Positions 16,369 to 26,434 of a DNA stretch of 64,000 nt are shown in pieces. The notes under the pieces were generated by a model, which saw only the letters and a program-made list of their open reading frames with translations, was not told where the DNA came from and ran no database searches. This DNA comes from Nostoc sp. T09. GTDB taxonomy: Bacteria > Cyanobacteriota > Cyanobacteriia > Cyanobacteriales > Nostocaceae. Within the stretch, counting starts at the first letter, position 1; every line of letters begins with the position of its first letter. The position numbers were made by a program, and so were the translations under genes. The stretch lies in the NCBI RefSeq assembly GCF_002154695.1, contig NZ_MTAV01000002.1:310001-374000 (forward strand), written 5' to 3'.

Positions 16369-18564
16369 ATGCCTACTAAGCGAGACGACCGTGACCTTAT
16401 TGATTTCCACCAGTACTGGCCGATACTAAAAAGGCGTTGGCCGGTGACAACAGTTGTGATTGGCTCTGTGTTTGGACTGACAGCGTTAGTCACTTTCCTC
16501 CAAAAACCAGTTTACGAATCACAAGCCAAGCTGTTGTTTAACAAACAGAGTGGAGTTTCATCACTCAGTGGTCTGTCTTCACAAGTAGGAGAACTGAGCG
16601 GTTTGACCAACCTTAGCAACCCAGTGGATACAGAAGCCGAAGTCATCCGCTCAAATCCTATTGTTCAAAAAACCATTACCAGCCTTAACCTGAAAGATAA
16701 ATCAGGTAAACTAGTTTCGATCGAAAGATTTCTCAAAGTTCTGAAACTGAAGACTATTCGGGGAACGGATGTGATGCAACTCTCCTACCGCAGCACAAAT
16801 CCGCAAGAAGCAGCATCTGTAATTAATTCCCTGATGAACTATTACTTAGAAAGCAATGTTCGCACTAACAGTGCTGAGGCCAGGTCTGCAAGAGAATTTT
16901 TGAATCGGCAATTGCCTGAGGTTGAGAAAAGAGTATTAAAAGCAGAAATGGCCCTGCGTCGGTTTAAAGAGAAAAACAGGGTAGTAGCTCTAGATATAGA
17001 AGCAAAAGCCGGGGTAGAAGGCCTTAAAGATTTATTGGAGGAAATTACTACAGCCCAAGCAGAATTAGCTGATGCTAATACTCGCACTAGAGCGTTGCAA
17101 AGCCAAATGGCATTAAACACGCAACAGGCTGTAGAACTCAGCACCTTAAGTCAATCTCCTGGGATACAGCAGGTACTTACCGACTATCAGAAAACAGAAG
17201 ATGAGTTAGCAGTGGCACGCACTCGCTTCAGTGATGAGCACCCTACCGTTATTAATCTGGATAAGAAAGCAGCAGCTTTAAGAAGCCAACTAGAAGGGAG
17301 AGTTTCCCAAACCATAGGTAATTCCGAATTTGTACCAGAGCAAAATTTGCAGATAGGAAAACTCAAGCAGAATTTGACCGAGGAATTAGTCAAGTCAGAA
17401 GTAAATCGGTTGGCAATAACAAACCGATTAGCCGAGTTGCGGCAAGTATACATAGTTAATCAAAGACGCTTGGATATTTTACCCCGGCTCGAACAACAAC
17501 AGCTACAGCTACAGAGACAGTTGCAGGTAGCGCGACTTACCTATGAACAACTGTCAAAGCAGTTACAGGAAGTTGAGGTCATAGAAAACCAGAATATCGG
17601 TAATGCGCGAGTAATCTCTGAAGCTTTAGTTCCTGAGAGGCCTGTTTCTCCGGTAATTCCCCTAAACTTAGCTTTAGGTGGATTTTTGGGCATTTTGCTA
17701 GGCGTGGGCACAGGGCTACTGCTGGAAGCGATGGATACTTCTTTGAAGACTATTGAGGAAGTTAAGCATCTATTAGATTATCCTTTGCTAGGTATAATTC
17801 CGTTAGCTGAAAAAGCAAAGGGAAGTGATGGTGAGGGGAGTACAGAATTACCCGTACTCAACAATCCCTACTCCCCTGAATCTTCAGCGTTTGAGATGCT
17901 TCAGGCTAACCTGAGTTTTAGCATTTCTGATAAGAAGCTCAAAGTAATTGTTGTCAGCAGTTCAGTTCCAGGCGAAGGTAAATCTTTTGTGGCAGCTAAC
18001 TTGGCAGTAGCAGCAGCACAAATTGGGCATAGAGTGCTGTTGGTAGATGCAGATATGCGTCGCCCTCGTCAACACAAAATTTGGGAACAATCCAACCTGA
18101 TAGGGCTGAGCAATATTTTAGTGGGTCAGGCTGAGTTACCAACAACTACGAAAGAAGCACTTATGACTTTAGACTTTGTTAGTTCTGGTACGATTCCACC
18201 CAATCCTGCGGGACTTCTAGAGTCAAAACGCATGGCTGCTTTAATCCAAGAGGCTACCAATGACTATGACTTTGTAATTATTGATGCTCCACCGTTGACT
18301 GCGGTTGCTGATGCGCAGATATTAGGCAAGCTAGCGGATGGAATTTTGCTAGTGGTGCGTCCTGGTGTAGTTGATTCTGCTGCTGCTAGTGCTACAAATA
18401 CCCTGTTAGCGCAGTCTGGACAGAAGGTTTTAGGAATGGTAGTCAACGGCATTACTTCTACTAGCAGCTATGGTGGCTACTATTCCAAGGGTTACTACCA
18501 TCAAAATGGGCACTCTAAAAATGGAAAAGTGAATAAACAGATGCCCAAAATTCATATTTCCTAA
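16369..18564 (+). CDS. Polysaccharide co-polymerase with bacterial tyrosine kinase domain (Wzc type)
   Basis: Inner-membrane protein controlling chain length and export in Wzx/Wzy systems. 731 residues: Wzz domain with first membrane span (about 25-45), long periplasmic coiled coil (about 165-410), Pro-rich second span (about 422-450), cytoplasmic BY-kinase domain. Walker A PGEGKS at about 532-537, Walker A' VLLVDADMRRP at about 554-564, Walker B FVIIDAPP at about 635-642, and a C-terminal tyrosine cluster (YGGYYSKGYY, about 700-710) for autophosphorylation. First gene of a long plus-strand operon running to about 29.8 kb. Confidence 0.95.
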   Translation: MPTKRDDRDLIDFHQYWPILKRRWPVTTVVIGSVFGLTALVTFLQKPVYESQAKLLFNKQSGVSSLSGLSSQVGELSGLTNLSNPVDTEAEVIRSNPIVQKTITSLNLKDKSGKLVSIERFLKVLKLKTIRGTDVMQLSYRSTNPQEAASVINSLMNYYLESNVRTNSAEARSAREFLNRQLPEVEKRVLKAEMALRRFKEKNRVVALDIEAKAGVEGLKDLLEEITTAQAELADANTRTRALQSQMALNTQQAVELSTLSQSPGIQQVLTDYQKTEDELAVARTRFSDEHPTVINLDKKAAALRSQLEGRVSQTIGNSEFVPEQNLQIGKLKQNLTEELVKSEVNRLAITNRLAELRQVYIVNQRRLDILPRLEQQQLQLQRQLQVARLTYEQLSKQLQEVEVIENQNIGNARVISEALVPERPVSPVIPLNLALGGFLGILLGVGTGLLLEAMDTSLKTIEEVKHLLDYPLLGIIPLAEKAKGSDGEGSTELPVLNNPYSPESSAFEMLQANLSFSISDKKLKVIVVSSSVPGEGKSFVAANLAVAAAQIGHRVLLVDADMRRPRQHKIWEQSNLIGLSNILVGQAELPTTTKEALMTLDFVSSGTIPPNPAGLLESKRMAALIQEATNDYDFVIIDAPPLTAVADAQILGKLADGILLVVRPGVVDSAAASATNTLLAQSGQKVLGMVVNGITSTSSYGGYYSKGYYHQNGHSKNGKVNKQMPKIHIS

Positions 18565-18722
18565 TTTTGTTGATTAGCTAGAGTAATTTCATTAATTCAA
18601 ACATTTCAACCTTAAAACTCAGTTTCATCTTTTACTTAAAGTAATTGGGAACTCATATTTGAACATTATTTGTGTTAGGATTTAACCCTAATACAAATAA
18701 AGAATAGGATAATGTAAAAATA

Positions 18723-20084
18723 GTGCCTTTTATTCACAATAAAGATAATAGTCGAGGAAAAATCCGCTTATTAAAAGTAGGATTGACTGGCTTATCTAGT
18801 TTATTAATTAAACTTTTATCAATGGGAATTGGATTATTTTTGATACCATTGACAGCTAACTATCTAGGTACAGAACGCTTTGGTTTATGGCTAATTTTGA
18901 ACACATTTCTAAATTGGATTGGCATGGCAGATTTTGGTCTAGCGAATAGTTTAAAGAATGCCTTGGCTGCTGCTGATGGAGAGCAGGAACAAGAAAAAGC
19001 TAAAATAGCTGTGTCAAGTGTATTTTGGATGACAATTGGTATAGCCTTTCTTTTAGGTATAGTATTTTCTGTTGCTTATCCCACTATTTCTTGGTCAAAA
19101 GTTTTTAATGTCACGTCTCCTCTAGCTAAATCTGAAGCTAACATAGCTGTTATATTTATTTCTATTTTATTTTTAGTTCGATTAGTACTTTCAATACCAT
19201 CACATATTTACTATGCTTATCAAGAAGGATATTTATATAATATCTGGGATGTTATATCAAATATTATATCTATAAGTTCAATATTAATTGCTATTAGTTG
19301 GAAAGCAAACTTACCAGTCCTGATAATTGCAGGTTTTGGTACACCTCTGATAGGAAACATTTTTTCTGCTCTTCATATTTTTGTTTGGAAACGATCCTGG
19401 CTAATGCCGAAAATAACTTATTTTAGATGGAATCAAGCCTATTCATTGCTGAAAATTGGTTTTCATTTCTGGCTAGCTCAAATTTCAGCTATTCTTCTAC
19501 TTCAAACAGACTTAATTTTAGTTGCCCAGATTTTTGGTGCTGTAGATGTAGCTAAGTATGGGGTAACACTCAAGTTATTTGGATTAATTAGTCTAGTACA
19601 AATGTCATTTTTGTTACCACTATGGGCAGCCTACACTGAAGCCATTGCTCGACAAGATTTTCAATGGGTGGTTAAAACATTTAAATATTCTCTTTGGATC
19701 AGTATGATCTGGGTAGTTGCAGCTAGTGGATTTTTAGTCATATTCGGCCAGGAGATTATCAAAATACTCACTAATCAGGAGATTGTTCCAGACATAAATT
19801 TATTGTTAGCTATGTCTTTAACTACAGTTATTATAGGATTTGCACAGTCATTAACCATGCTTTTAAATGGGCTAGGAGAAGTAAAAATACAAGCTCTATT
19901 AGGACTACCTTCAGGAATTGTAAATTTAATACTTTCAATTATATTAGGTCATTGGTTAGGGCTTGCGGGTATAAGTATAGGTACTTCTGTGACGATCGCA
20001 CTCACTCTATTGATATATGTAAGCTCTATTATCAAAAGAATAAAAAATTTTAATTCGCTATCTAAGCACGAAAAATTTAGCTAA
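18723..20084 (+). CDS. Wzx-type polysaccharide flippase
   Basis: Integral membrane protein of the polysaccharide-transport (MOP) family; moves lipid-linked repeat units to the periplasmic face. 453 residues with about 12 to 14 predicted hydrophobic helices and short charged loops. The typical N-terminal LIKLLSMGIGLFLIPLTANYLGTERFG segment spans about 27-52 and a GLADFGLANSLKNAL-like loop lies at about 75. The start is GTG 18723 by position; no strong ribosome site. The gene is AT-rich and lacks HIP1 sites, as do its downstream neighbours. Confidence 0.9.
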   Translation: MPFIHNKDNSRGKIRLLKVGLTGLSSLLIKLLSMGIGLFLIPLTANYLGTERFGLWLILNTFLNWIGMADFGLANSLKNALAAADGEQEQEKAKIAVSSVFWMTIGIAFLLGIVFSVAYPTISWSKVFNVTSPLAKSEANIAVIFISILFLVRLVLSIPSHIYYAYQEGYLYNIWDVISNIISISSILIAISWKANLPVLIIAGFGTPLIGNIFSALHIFVWKRSWLMPKITYFRWNQAYSLLKIGFHFWLAQISAILLLQTDLILVAQIFGAVDVAKYGVTLKLFGLISLVQMSFLLPLWAAYTEAIARQDFQWVVKTFKYSLWISMIWVVAASGFLVIFGQEIIKILTNQEIVPDINLLLAMSLTTVIIGFAQSLTMLLNGLGEVKIQALLGLPSGIVNLILSIILGHWLGLAGISIGTSVTIALTLLIYVSSIIKRIKNFNSLSKHEKFS

Positions 20085-20098
20085 ATGTAGCAGGAAGT

Positions 20099-20142
20099 AT
20101 GACAATGTTTATTGATAAAGTAAAAAAAAAATTAAACATTTA
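20099..20142 (+). other. Out-of-frame start and A10 tract before the acyltransferase
   Basis: A well-placed ribosome site (AGGA, 20092-20095) precedes ATG 20099 and ATG 20105. From ATG 20105 the frame reads MFIDKVKKK across a run of ten A (20122-20131), then continues in a frame that ends after about 37 codons. One extra A would join it to the acyltransferase as [20 protein letters not shown]. See the findings. Confidence 0.6.
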
Positions 20143-20679
20143 TTGTCTTACACAATTCGGTTACCATCTAATGTCAAAGTTCACCCAAGCTCCGAATTTG
20201 TCTTACCTAATTTAGTTTTTAAACCTGGCTGTTCAGTAAATATTGACGAACATAGCCAAGTACCAGGTTCTCTAATTTTTGATAGAGAAAATGCTACTAT
20301 TTCTATTGGCAAAAGAGTATTTATGAATGGTAATCTTATTGCTGCTAAAAGCATTGAAATAGGTGATGATGTAATGATATCTTGGAGCGTAACAATTGTA
20401 GATCATAATTCTCATGCTGTATCTTTTTCACAGCGCTCAAAAGATGTTATGAATTGGCAATTAGGTAAAAAGGATTGGACTCATGTAAAAGTTGCACCTA
20501 TTAAAATATGTAACAAAGTATGGATTGGCTTTAATTCAATTGTTCTTAAAGGTGTCACCATTGGTGAAGGTGCTGTTGTTGCAGCAGGTTCAGTTGTTAC
20601 AAAAGATGTGCCAGCATGGACAATTGTTGGTGGTAATCCATCTCGTGTAATTCGGGAAATTCCAGAAAATGAGCGTTAA
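20143..20679 (+). CDS. Hexapeptide-repeat acyltransferase (probably O-acetyltransferase)
   Basis: Left-handed parallel beta-helix acyltransferase, probably acetylating a sugar of the repeat unit. 178 residues as opened from TTG 20143. Hexapeptide repeats run through most of the chain ([46 protein letters not shown]) and the catalytic His is likely in VDHNSHA (about 88-94). The C-terminus has the usual [11 protein letters not shown]. No ribosome site precedes TTG 20143; the natural start is probably ATG 20105, displaced by one base in an A10 tract. The end overlaps the next gene by 11 bases. Confidence 0.82.
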   Translation: MSYTIRLPSNVKVHPSSEFVLPNLVFKPGCSVNIDEHSQVPGSLIFDRENATISIGKRVFMNGNLIAAKSIEIGDDVMISWSVTIVDHNSHAVSFSQRSKDVMNWQLGKKDWTHVKVAPIKICNKVWIGFNSIVLKGVTIGEGAVVAAGSVVTKDVPAWTIVGGNPSRVIREIPENER

Positions 20680-21514
20680 ACTGTTAACTTGGGAAGAAGC
20701 TGTCCAATGGTTAATCAACCAACCAGATAAACAAGAATTAGTAAGACAATGTTACTATGATGAGCCTTTACAATTATCAGCAGAACGTTTTAGTAATAGC
20801 GAAGAATGGCTAGCTGTTAAAAATCTATTGAAAAAATACATTCCTGGACAGGTCTTAGACTTGGGTGCTGGTAGAGGAATTTCCAGTTATGCGTTTGCTA
20901 AATCTAAATGTTTAGTAACCGCGCTAGAACCTGATCCTAGTCCCATCGTAGGTTCTCAAGCAATCCAATCTTTATTTAATAGCACTAATTTACCAATCCA
21001 AATAGTTCAAGAATATGGTGAAATATTACCATTTCCAGAAAATAGTTTTGATATTGTATACGGACGAGCTGTTCTACATCATGCCTGCGACCTCAAACAA
21101 TTCTGTAAAGAGGCAGCACGAGTTTTAAAACCTGGTGGTATATTTATTGCTACTCGCGAACACGTTATTTCTCAAAAAGAAGACTTACCTAAATTTTTAG
21201 ACTCTCATCCTCTACATTTCCTTTATGGTGGAGAAAATGCTTACCGAGTACAGGAGTATAAACAAGCGATTAAAGCTGCAGAACTAAAGCTAGAAAAAGT
21301 CCTTGCTTCTTATGAAAGCGTTATTAATTACGCACCTATAACTCAAAAGGAATTTGAATCTGCAATAGTATCTGTATTGAGCTATATTTTAGGCAAAAAA
21401 TTAGCTACTGGGCTAGCCGCTAATATAACTGTGCAGCAGTTAGCTGGCTGGTATAAATCTCGAATATCAAATGTTCCTGGTCGCCTTTACACATTTCTAG
21501 CGGTTAAATATTAG
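20669..21514 (+). CDS. SAM-dependent methyltransferase, class I
   Basis: 281-residue class I methyltransferase. SAM-binding motif [10 protein letters not shown] is at about 60-68, an acidic ALEPD strand end follows, and [12 protein letters not shown] and the [12 protein letters not shown] motif lie in the second half. The acceptor is unknown; position inside the polysaccharide operon suggests a sugar or glycolipid. ATG 20669 lies inside the end of the acyltransferase gene, so the two are translationally coupled. Confidence 0.85.
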   Translation: MSVKLLTWEEAVQWLINQPDKQELVRQCYYDEPLQLSAERFSNSEEWLAVKNLLKKYIPGQVLDLGAGRGISSYAFAKSKCLVTALEPDPSPIVGSQAIQSLFNSTNLPIQIVQEYGEILPFPENSFDIVYGRAVLHHACDLKQFCKEAARVLKPGGIFIATREHVISQKEDLPKFLDSHPLHFLYGGENAYRVQEYKQAIKAAELKLEKVLASYESVINYAPITQKEFESAIVSVLSYILGKKLATGLAANITVQQLAGWYKSRISNVPGRLYTFLAVKY

Positions 21515-21540
21515 GCTTCGCGCAAAATTCCAAAAATAAA

Positions 21541-21572
21541 TAATTAACCACTAATAAACGCTGATAAAAGCC
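21541..21572. repeat. Short dispersed repeat (TAATTAACCAC...CTGATA type)
   Basis: This stretch resembles 23744-23770 (TAATTAACCACAGATGAATACTGATAA in outline) and the inverted-repeat block at 63121-63190. All three share the ACCAC core and all are intergenic. Confidence 0.45.
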
Positions 21573-21593
21573 ACTTATGTAAGAGGTCTATTG

Positions 21594-22526
21594 ATGACTC
21601 AGCCTAAATCAATTCTCATAACTGGAGTTGCTGGTTTCATTGGTCGCTACGTTGCTCGCTATTGCTCAGAGCAAGGCTGGTCTGTAATTGGTGTTGATAA
21701 CTCCCCTCATGAAAATGCACCTATTGCCTATTTGTCAGCTTATTACTACCTTAAATTACCTGATACTGCTTTCAGTACTTTACTAAAAGAAATTTCTCCC
21801 CAAGTTTGTATTCATTGTGCTGGTCGTGCTTCTGTCGGTCTATCTATTACCGACCCTGTAGCTGATTTCTATACTAATACAGCACTTACCTTTGAAATTC
21901 TCAATACCTTGCGCCTCCAGGTACCTCACTGTAGATTCATTTTCCTCTCTAGTGCAGCAGTTTATGGCAACCCAAACTCACTTCCAGTCAGCGAAAATCA
22001 ATCATTAGCTCCCCTTTCTCCTTATGGCTTTCATAAATTGCAGTGCGAGCAGCTATGTCTAGAGTTTGCCAAAGTCTATGGTTTACCAACTGCTAGTGTG
22101 CGAATCTTCTCTGCTTATGGGCCTGGTTTACGCCGTCAAGTTATTTGGGATATTTGCCAAAAAGCCATCACTCAAAACTCTGTTAGACTGCAAGGAACTG
22201 GACAGGAAAGTCGTGATTTTATCCATGCTCTCGACATTGCTAAAGCCCTAATAGTAGTCGCAAATTCTGCACCGATGCAAGGTGAAGCTTATAACTTAGC
22301 TTCCGGTACAGAAGTAAAGATTTCTGAATTAGCCAATATGGTTTTGGATGCTCTCGAGTATGAGGGCGCTGCTCAGTTTGATGGCATTCTCCCAATTGGT
22401 ATACCCTTACACTGGCAGGCGGATGTCTCTAAGTTAGCTGCTTTAGGGTTTAGTGCTTCTGTACCTTTAAAATCGGGTATAAAAACATTTGCAACCTGGA
22501 GTAGAGCGGAGCTTATAGGGTTATGA
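21594..22526 (+). CDS. NAD-dependent sugar epimerase/dehydratase
   Basis: Extended SDR enzyme of 310 residues acting on a nucleotide sugar. The Rossmann motif GVAGFIG is near residues 11-17, SSAAVYG near 125 and the catalytic pair in SPYGFHK. The substrate cannot be told from sequence: it could be a UDP-hexose epimerase or a dehydratase/reductase. ATG 21594 is preferred over the TTG three bases upstream because GAGG precedes it by 7 bases. The stop overlaps the next start by four bases (ATGA). Confidence 0.85.
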   Translation: MTQPKSILITGVAGFIGRYVARYCSEQGWSVIGVDNSPHENAPIAYLSAYYYLKLPDTAFSTLLKEISPQVCIHCAGRASVGLSITDPVADFYTNTALTFEILNTLRLQVPHCRFIFLSSAAVYGNPNSLPVSENQSLAPLSPYGFHKLQCEQLCLEFAKVYGLPTASVRIFSAYGPGLRRQVIWDICQKAITQNSVRLQGTGQESRDFIHALDIAKALIVVANSAPMQGEAYNLASGTEVKISELANMVLDALEYEGAAQFDGILPIGIPLHWQADVSKLAALGFSASVPLKSGIKTFATWSRAELIGL

Positions 22527-23683
22527 AAAATTTTCATATTTGTCTTCATATGGAAGTCAATTCTCAATGGATGGGAGGGGCTATTTATATCCAAAATTTA
22601 GCTCGTGCTATTGCCAGCTTACCAACGGTGGAAAGAGCTAATATCAAACTCAGTGTTGCTTGTTCTCCTGATAATTTAAAATTGGTTCTCCCTATCCGTT
22701 CTTGTGTTGACCAAATTTACGTTTATGGTAGACTATATCTGAAAATTTTTGATAAATTGTCCAATAGCCTATTTTTCCTTCCTTTTCAATTATTAAATCC
22801 TCTAAAAATTAATTTTCTTTATCCAATGCAAACTTCTGTATTAAGTAGAAAATGTCCATACAGATGGGGAGCTTGGATTCCTGATTTCCAGCATCACTAT
22901 TTTCCTGAATTTTTTTCCCAACAAGATATTAATATACGCAATGCTATCCATAAAAATATGGCTGACACTGCTCCTGTTATCATCCTGAGCAGCAAAATGG
23001 CAGAATCGGATTTTCATCGTCTTTATCCCCATGCAATATCACGAACTAAAGTTATGAATTTTGTCAGTTACCTAGAGCCAGATTATTTTTATCTTAACCC
23101 GCAACTAACTCAGGTTAAGTATAACCTACCAGATAAGTTCTTTATAATTAGTAATCAATTTTGGAAACATAAAAACCATGCTTTGGTAATCGAGGCTTTA
23201 GGGATTTTAAAACAAAATAATATTTATCCAACAATTGTTTTGACAGGCAGTTTTAACAAAAATTCTGAAAATTTTAGCCAATTAGTTTCTAGAATTGAAA
23301 AATTAGGGCTTGATCAGCAAGTGATAATTTTAGGATTAATTTCTCGGACTGAACAAATCCAACTAATGAGGAGATGTTTAGCTGTTATTCAGCCTTCTTT
23401 GTTTGAGGGATGGAGTACTGTTATTGAAGATGCGCGGGCTTTAGGTAAGCCAATGCTGGTTTCTGATTTCCCAGTTCATTTAGAACAAAACCCGCCTCAA
23501 GCATGGTTTTTTGAAAGACAAAATCCAGAACAATTGGCATCAATGATCGCTGAAGCATTATCTAACTTAACACCAGGTCCAGACATCTTAGCAGAAAATA
23601 TAGCTAGACAAAAAAGCTATGAGGCTAGTTTAGCTTATGGTAGGCAATTTATTGAAATAGTTATGAACGAAGTATCAAAGTAA
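22523..23683 (+). CDS. Glycosyltransferase, GT4 family (GT-B fold)
   Basis: 386-residue retaining glycosyltransferase. The C-terminal domain carries ISNQFWKHKNHALVIEAL (about 208-225) and the nucleotide-sugar-binding Glu motif in SLFEGWSTVIEDARALGKP (about 292-310), typical of GT4. The N-terminal domain has a Gly-rich MGGAIYIQNLARAI loop near residue 17. Donor and acceptor are unknown. It is coupled to the upstream epimerase by a 4-base overlap. Confidence 0.88.
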   Translation: MKNFHICLHMEVNSQWMGGAIYIQNLARAIASLPTVERANIKLSVACSPDNLKLVLPIRSCVDQIYVYGRLYLKIFDKLSNSLFFLPFQLLNPLKINFLYPMQTSVLSRKCPYRWGAWIPDFQHHYFPEFFSQQDINIRNAIHKNMADTAPVIILSSKMAESDFHRLYPHAISRTKVMNFVSYLEPDYFYLNPQLTQVKYNLPDKFFIISNQFWKHKNHALVIEALGILKQNNIYPTIVLTGSFNKNSENFSQLVSRIEKLGLDQQVIILGLISRTEQIQLMRRCLAVIQPSLFEGWSTVIEDARALGKPMLVSDFPVHLEQNPPQAWFFERQNPEQLASMIAEALSNLTPGPDILAENIARQKSYEASLAYGRQFIEIVMNEVSK

Positions 23684-23743
23684 GTTTTCAAGAGTTTTTT
23701 TATATAAAAAATATCACTTGAATGAGGTATGAGAAAGAAGAAG

Positions 23744-23770
23744 TAATTAACCACAGATGAATACTGATAA
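23744..23770. repeat. Short dispersed repeat (ACCACAGATGAATACTGATA)
   Basis: Intergenic copy of the ACCACAGAT family also seen at 63121-63190, and in a diverged form at 21541. It lies in the 194-base gap between a glycosyltransferase and a methyltransferase gene. Confidence 0.45.
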
Positions 23771-23877
23771 TTTTGTACTTCAGGCAGATGGAAAAAACCA
23801 AATATATTTATTTATAAATTTTGTAAAGACTTAGCTAAAAGTTTAGATATGAATTTAAACTATCACATCCTACTATT

Positions 23878-24660
23878 ATGAAACCAAATATTATGAAATT
23901 TTTTAAAAAGGTTGAACAACTCAATTCAATAGCGAAAAACCAAGGTTTAAAAGGAGCTATTCAGGTTTTATCTCGACGTATCGCATCAAAGGATAAGACC
24001 CTACGTAGGGACATTTCTTCTCGCTATTTAGCCGGAGAAGGAATAGAGATTGGGGCTTTACATTCTCCCTTAGAAGTTCCTGCTAACGCTAAAGTTCGTT
24101 ATGTTGACCGCATGTCCGTTGCTGAACTAAGAAAGCAGTACCCAGAGTTAGCAGATTCTCAATTAGTAGAAGTTGATATTATTGATGATGGAGAAACCCT
24201 TTTCTCAATAGCAGATTGTTCTCTTGATTTTGTCATCGCAAATCACATGATTGAACATTGTCAAAATCCCATTGGTACAATCAAACAGCATTTGAGGGTG
24301 CTGAAATCAGGTGGAATATTATATATGGCTGTACCAGACAAACGTTACACCTTTGATGTTAGTCGCCCTGTAACATCACTAGAACATCTAATTCGTGACT
24401 ATACTGAGGGACCTCAATGGTCAAAATTATCCCATTTTGAAGAGTGGAGTAGGTTAGTAGAAAAAGTTTCTGAAGAAGATTTATCAGCATCAGTTCAACA
24501 TTTAATTTCAATTGACTACAGCATTCACTTTCATGTATGGACTAAAGTAGAATTTTTAGAAATGCTGTTATACTGTCAACGCACTTTATTATTGCCTTTC
24601 AAAATAGAATTTTCACAGGAAAATGGTACAGAATTTATTATAATTATCAAAAAACTTTGA
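23878..24660 (+). CDS. Methyltransferase type 11 domain protein
   Basis: 260-residue class I SAM-dependent methyltransferase related to those found with surface-glycan clusters. GIEIGALHSPL (about 55-65) replaces the canonical motif I glycine loop, DCSLDFVIANHMIEHCQNP (about 116-134) covers motifs II to III, and LKSGGILYMAVPD follows. Activity on a sugar is inferred only from context. ATG 23878 is used; ATG 23893 is an equally possible start. Confidence 0.8.
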   Translation: MKPNIMKFFKKVEQLNSIAKNQGLKGAIQVLSRRIASKDKTLRRDISSRYLAGEGIEIGALHSPLEVPANAKVRYVDRMSVAELRKQYPELADSQLVEVDIIDDGETLFSIADCSLDFVIANHMIEHCQNPIGTIKQHLRVLKSGGILYMAVPDKRYTFDVSRPVTSLEHLIRDYTEGPQWSKLSHFEEWSRLVEKVSEEDLSASVQHLISIDYSIHFHVWTKVEFLEMLLYCQRTLLLPFKIEFSQENGTEFIIIIKKL

Positions 24661-24730
24661 TTGTAAGCACTCATGCTTATAGATGAGATTTGAATATTTT
24701 AATAACTAATGAGGTGTTGATAAATCTCTT

Positions 24731-25546
24731 ATGGAAATCCCTACAACAACAGAAGAATATGCGAGCAAAGAACCTTATCCACAGCGCTTAGAAGGTGGAT
24801 TGAGACGCAATTATAATTATCATAAAAAAAATCCACCTAATCAGCCCTTAATTACTATTATAACAGTTGTATTTAATGGAGGAGAATATATAGAGAGTAC
24901 TATTAAGAATGTTCTTGAACAAAAATATGAAAATATAGAATATATAGTGATAGATGGTGGAAGTAATGATGGGACTTTAGAAATAATTAGGAAATATGAA
25001 GCCCATATTGAATATTGGATTAGTGAACCAGATAAAGGTATTTATGATGCAATGAATAAGGGATGGGCTGTAGCAGATAATAACAGTCATATTCTGTTCT
25101 TAGGTGCAGGAGATTTGATATTGAGCTTACCAGCGGTCAATCAACTGCGTTCTAATAAAGCTATTTTTGGCAAAGTAAGTATGGGGAATAATGGTTTCTT
25201 TAAATCAACATCCGATTGGAAACTTAAATTAGGAAATACTCTGCACCACCAAGGATTGTTGATTCATAAATCGCTTTGTAATGAGCCTCCATTTAATACG
25301 CAATATAAAGTTTATGCAGATTATGATTTCAATGCAAGGCTTTTTAATAAGGGTATAAATTTTGTATTTTCTGAATCATTCTTTGCATATGCTTTGCCAG
25401 ATGGCTTAACTAGTCAGTTATATGTTCAGGAATGCTTAAGTATTATCGAGAAAAATTTCGGAATTCTTTGGAAAGTTTTGGCTGCAATTTACTACCTCTA
25501 TCAAGGCATAAAATATGGATTTCGCAGAATTTCAATATTTTCTTAA
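24731..25546 (+). CDS. Glycosyltransferase, GT2 family
   Basis: 271-residue inverting GT-A glycosyltransferase. ITIITVVFNGGEYIESTI (about 37-54) opens the nucleotide-binding domain, DGGSNDGTL (about 75-83) is the conserved Asp motif, and SEPDKGIYDAMNKG with HILFLGAGD (about 94-130) replaces the DxD region. The substrate is unknown. Its last 32 bases overlap the next glycosyltransferase in another frame. Confidence 0.9.
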   Translation: MEIPTTTEEYASKEPYPQRLEGGLRRNYNYHKKNPPNQPLITIITVVFNGGEYIESTIKNVLEQKYENIEYIVIDGGSNDGTLEIIRKYEAHIEYWISEPDKGIYDAMNKGWAVADNNSHILFLGAGDLILSLPAVNQLRSNKAIFGKVSMGNNGFFKSTSDWKLKLGNTLHHQGLLIHKSLCNEPPFNTQYKVYADYDFNARLFNKGINFVFSESFFAYALPDGLTSQLYVQECLSIIEKNFGILWKVLAAIYYLYQGIKYGFRRISIFS

Positions 25547-26417
25547 AGAGACTTTAGCTGTTTTAGTACTTTATAAAACCGATATCAATAATTCCGATTC
25601 ATTTAAATCATTAAGCTGTTGCTTAGAAAAAAACTCTTCTACGCTAGATATTCTTATTTACGACAATAGCCCATTGCCAATGCTAAATCAAAAGCAAATG
25701 GATTATCAAAATTGGCATATTAATTATGTTTATGATGAAACAAATCCAGGTGTTGGTAAAGCATATAATGTAGGATATAAAATTGGTAGACAAATGAATA
25801 AGCAGTGGCTGTTGCTGCTAGATCAAGATACTAAATTTGAACCAGATGCTTTACTAAAGTACTACCAAACAGTAAAGAGCAATTGTAACTCATTTTTGTT
25901 TGCACCTATTCTGACTTCGGATATGGGTGAACTTTATTCACCTTGTAAATATGCATTTAGAAGAGGATTTCCTCTCAAAAATATTGTACCAGGGTTGCAT
26001 AACACTAAAAATATCTCACTATTGAATAGTGGTCTATTGATAAGTATAGATATTTTTGGAAAAATAGGTGGTTACAACGAGAAATTAAAACTTGATTTTA
26101 GTGACTTTGAATTTATAGACAGATATAAACAAATTAATACTTCTTTTATTATTATTAATACTAAATGTATTCACGGCTTTTCATCTCAACAAGATAGCAT
26201 TGAAGCAGCATTAAGTAGATTCTCTAGGTACTGTGAAAGTATACAAGTACTAACTAAAATTCATGTAGATGCATTTATACTTTTATTTTTTGCTTTTGTT
26301 CGCGCCTGTAAATTAGCAGTTAAGTTTAAGGATTATAAATTTTTTTATATATTTTTTATTAATCTCATACAGTCGTATTTTAAAAATCTAAGCTTCAAAA
26401 TCAATAAATTACCTTAA
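25515..26417 (+). CDS. Glycosyltransferase, GT2 family (rhamnosyltransferase-like)
   Basis: 300-residue GT-A protein. TLAVLVLYKTD near residue 13, YDNSP near 50, TNPGVGKAYNVGYKIG near 77, and LLLDQDTKFEPDAL (about 97-110) with the DxD-type metal motif resemble bacterial rhamnosyltransferases. The rhamnose genes in the same locus fit such a donor but do not prove it. The C-terminal 60 residues are hydrophobic and basic and may touch the membrane. The start at 25515 overlaps the preceding gene by 32 bases. Confidence 0.85.
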   Translation: MDFAEFQYFLKETLAVLVLYKTDINNSDSFKSLSCCLEKNSSTLDILIYDNSPLPMLNQKQMDYQNWHINYVYDETNPGVGKAYNVGYKIGRQMNKQWLLLLDQDTKFEPDALLKYYQTVKSNCNSFLFAPILTSDMGELYSPCKYAFRRGFPLKNIVPGLHNTKNISLLNSGLLISIDIFGKIGGYNEKLKLDFSDFEFIDRYKQINTSFIIINTKCIHGFSSQQDSIEAALSRFSRYCESIQVLTKIHVDAFILLFFAFVRACKLAVKFKDYKFFYIFFINLIQSYFKNLSFKINKLP

Positions 26418-26434
26418 TCAGGTTAAAGTTCATT

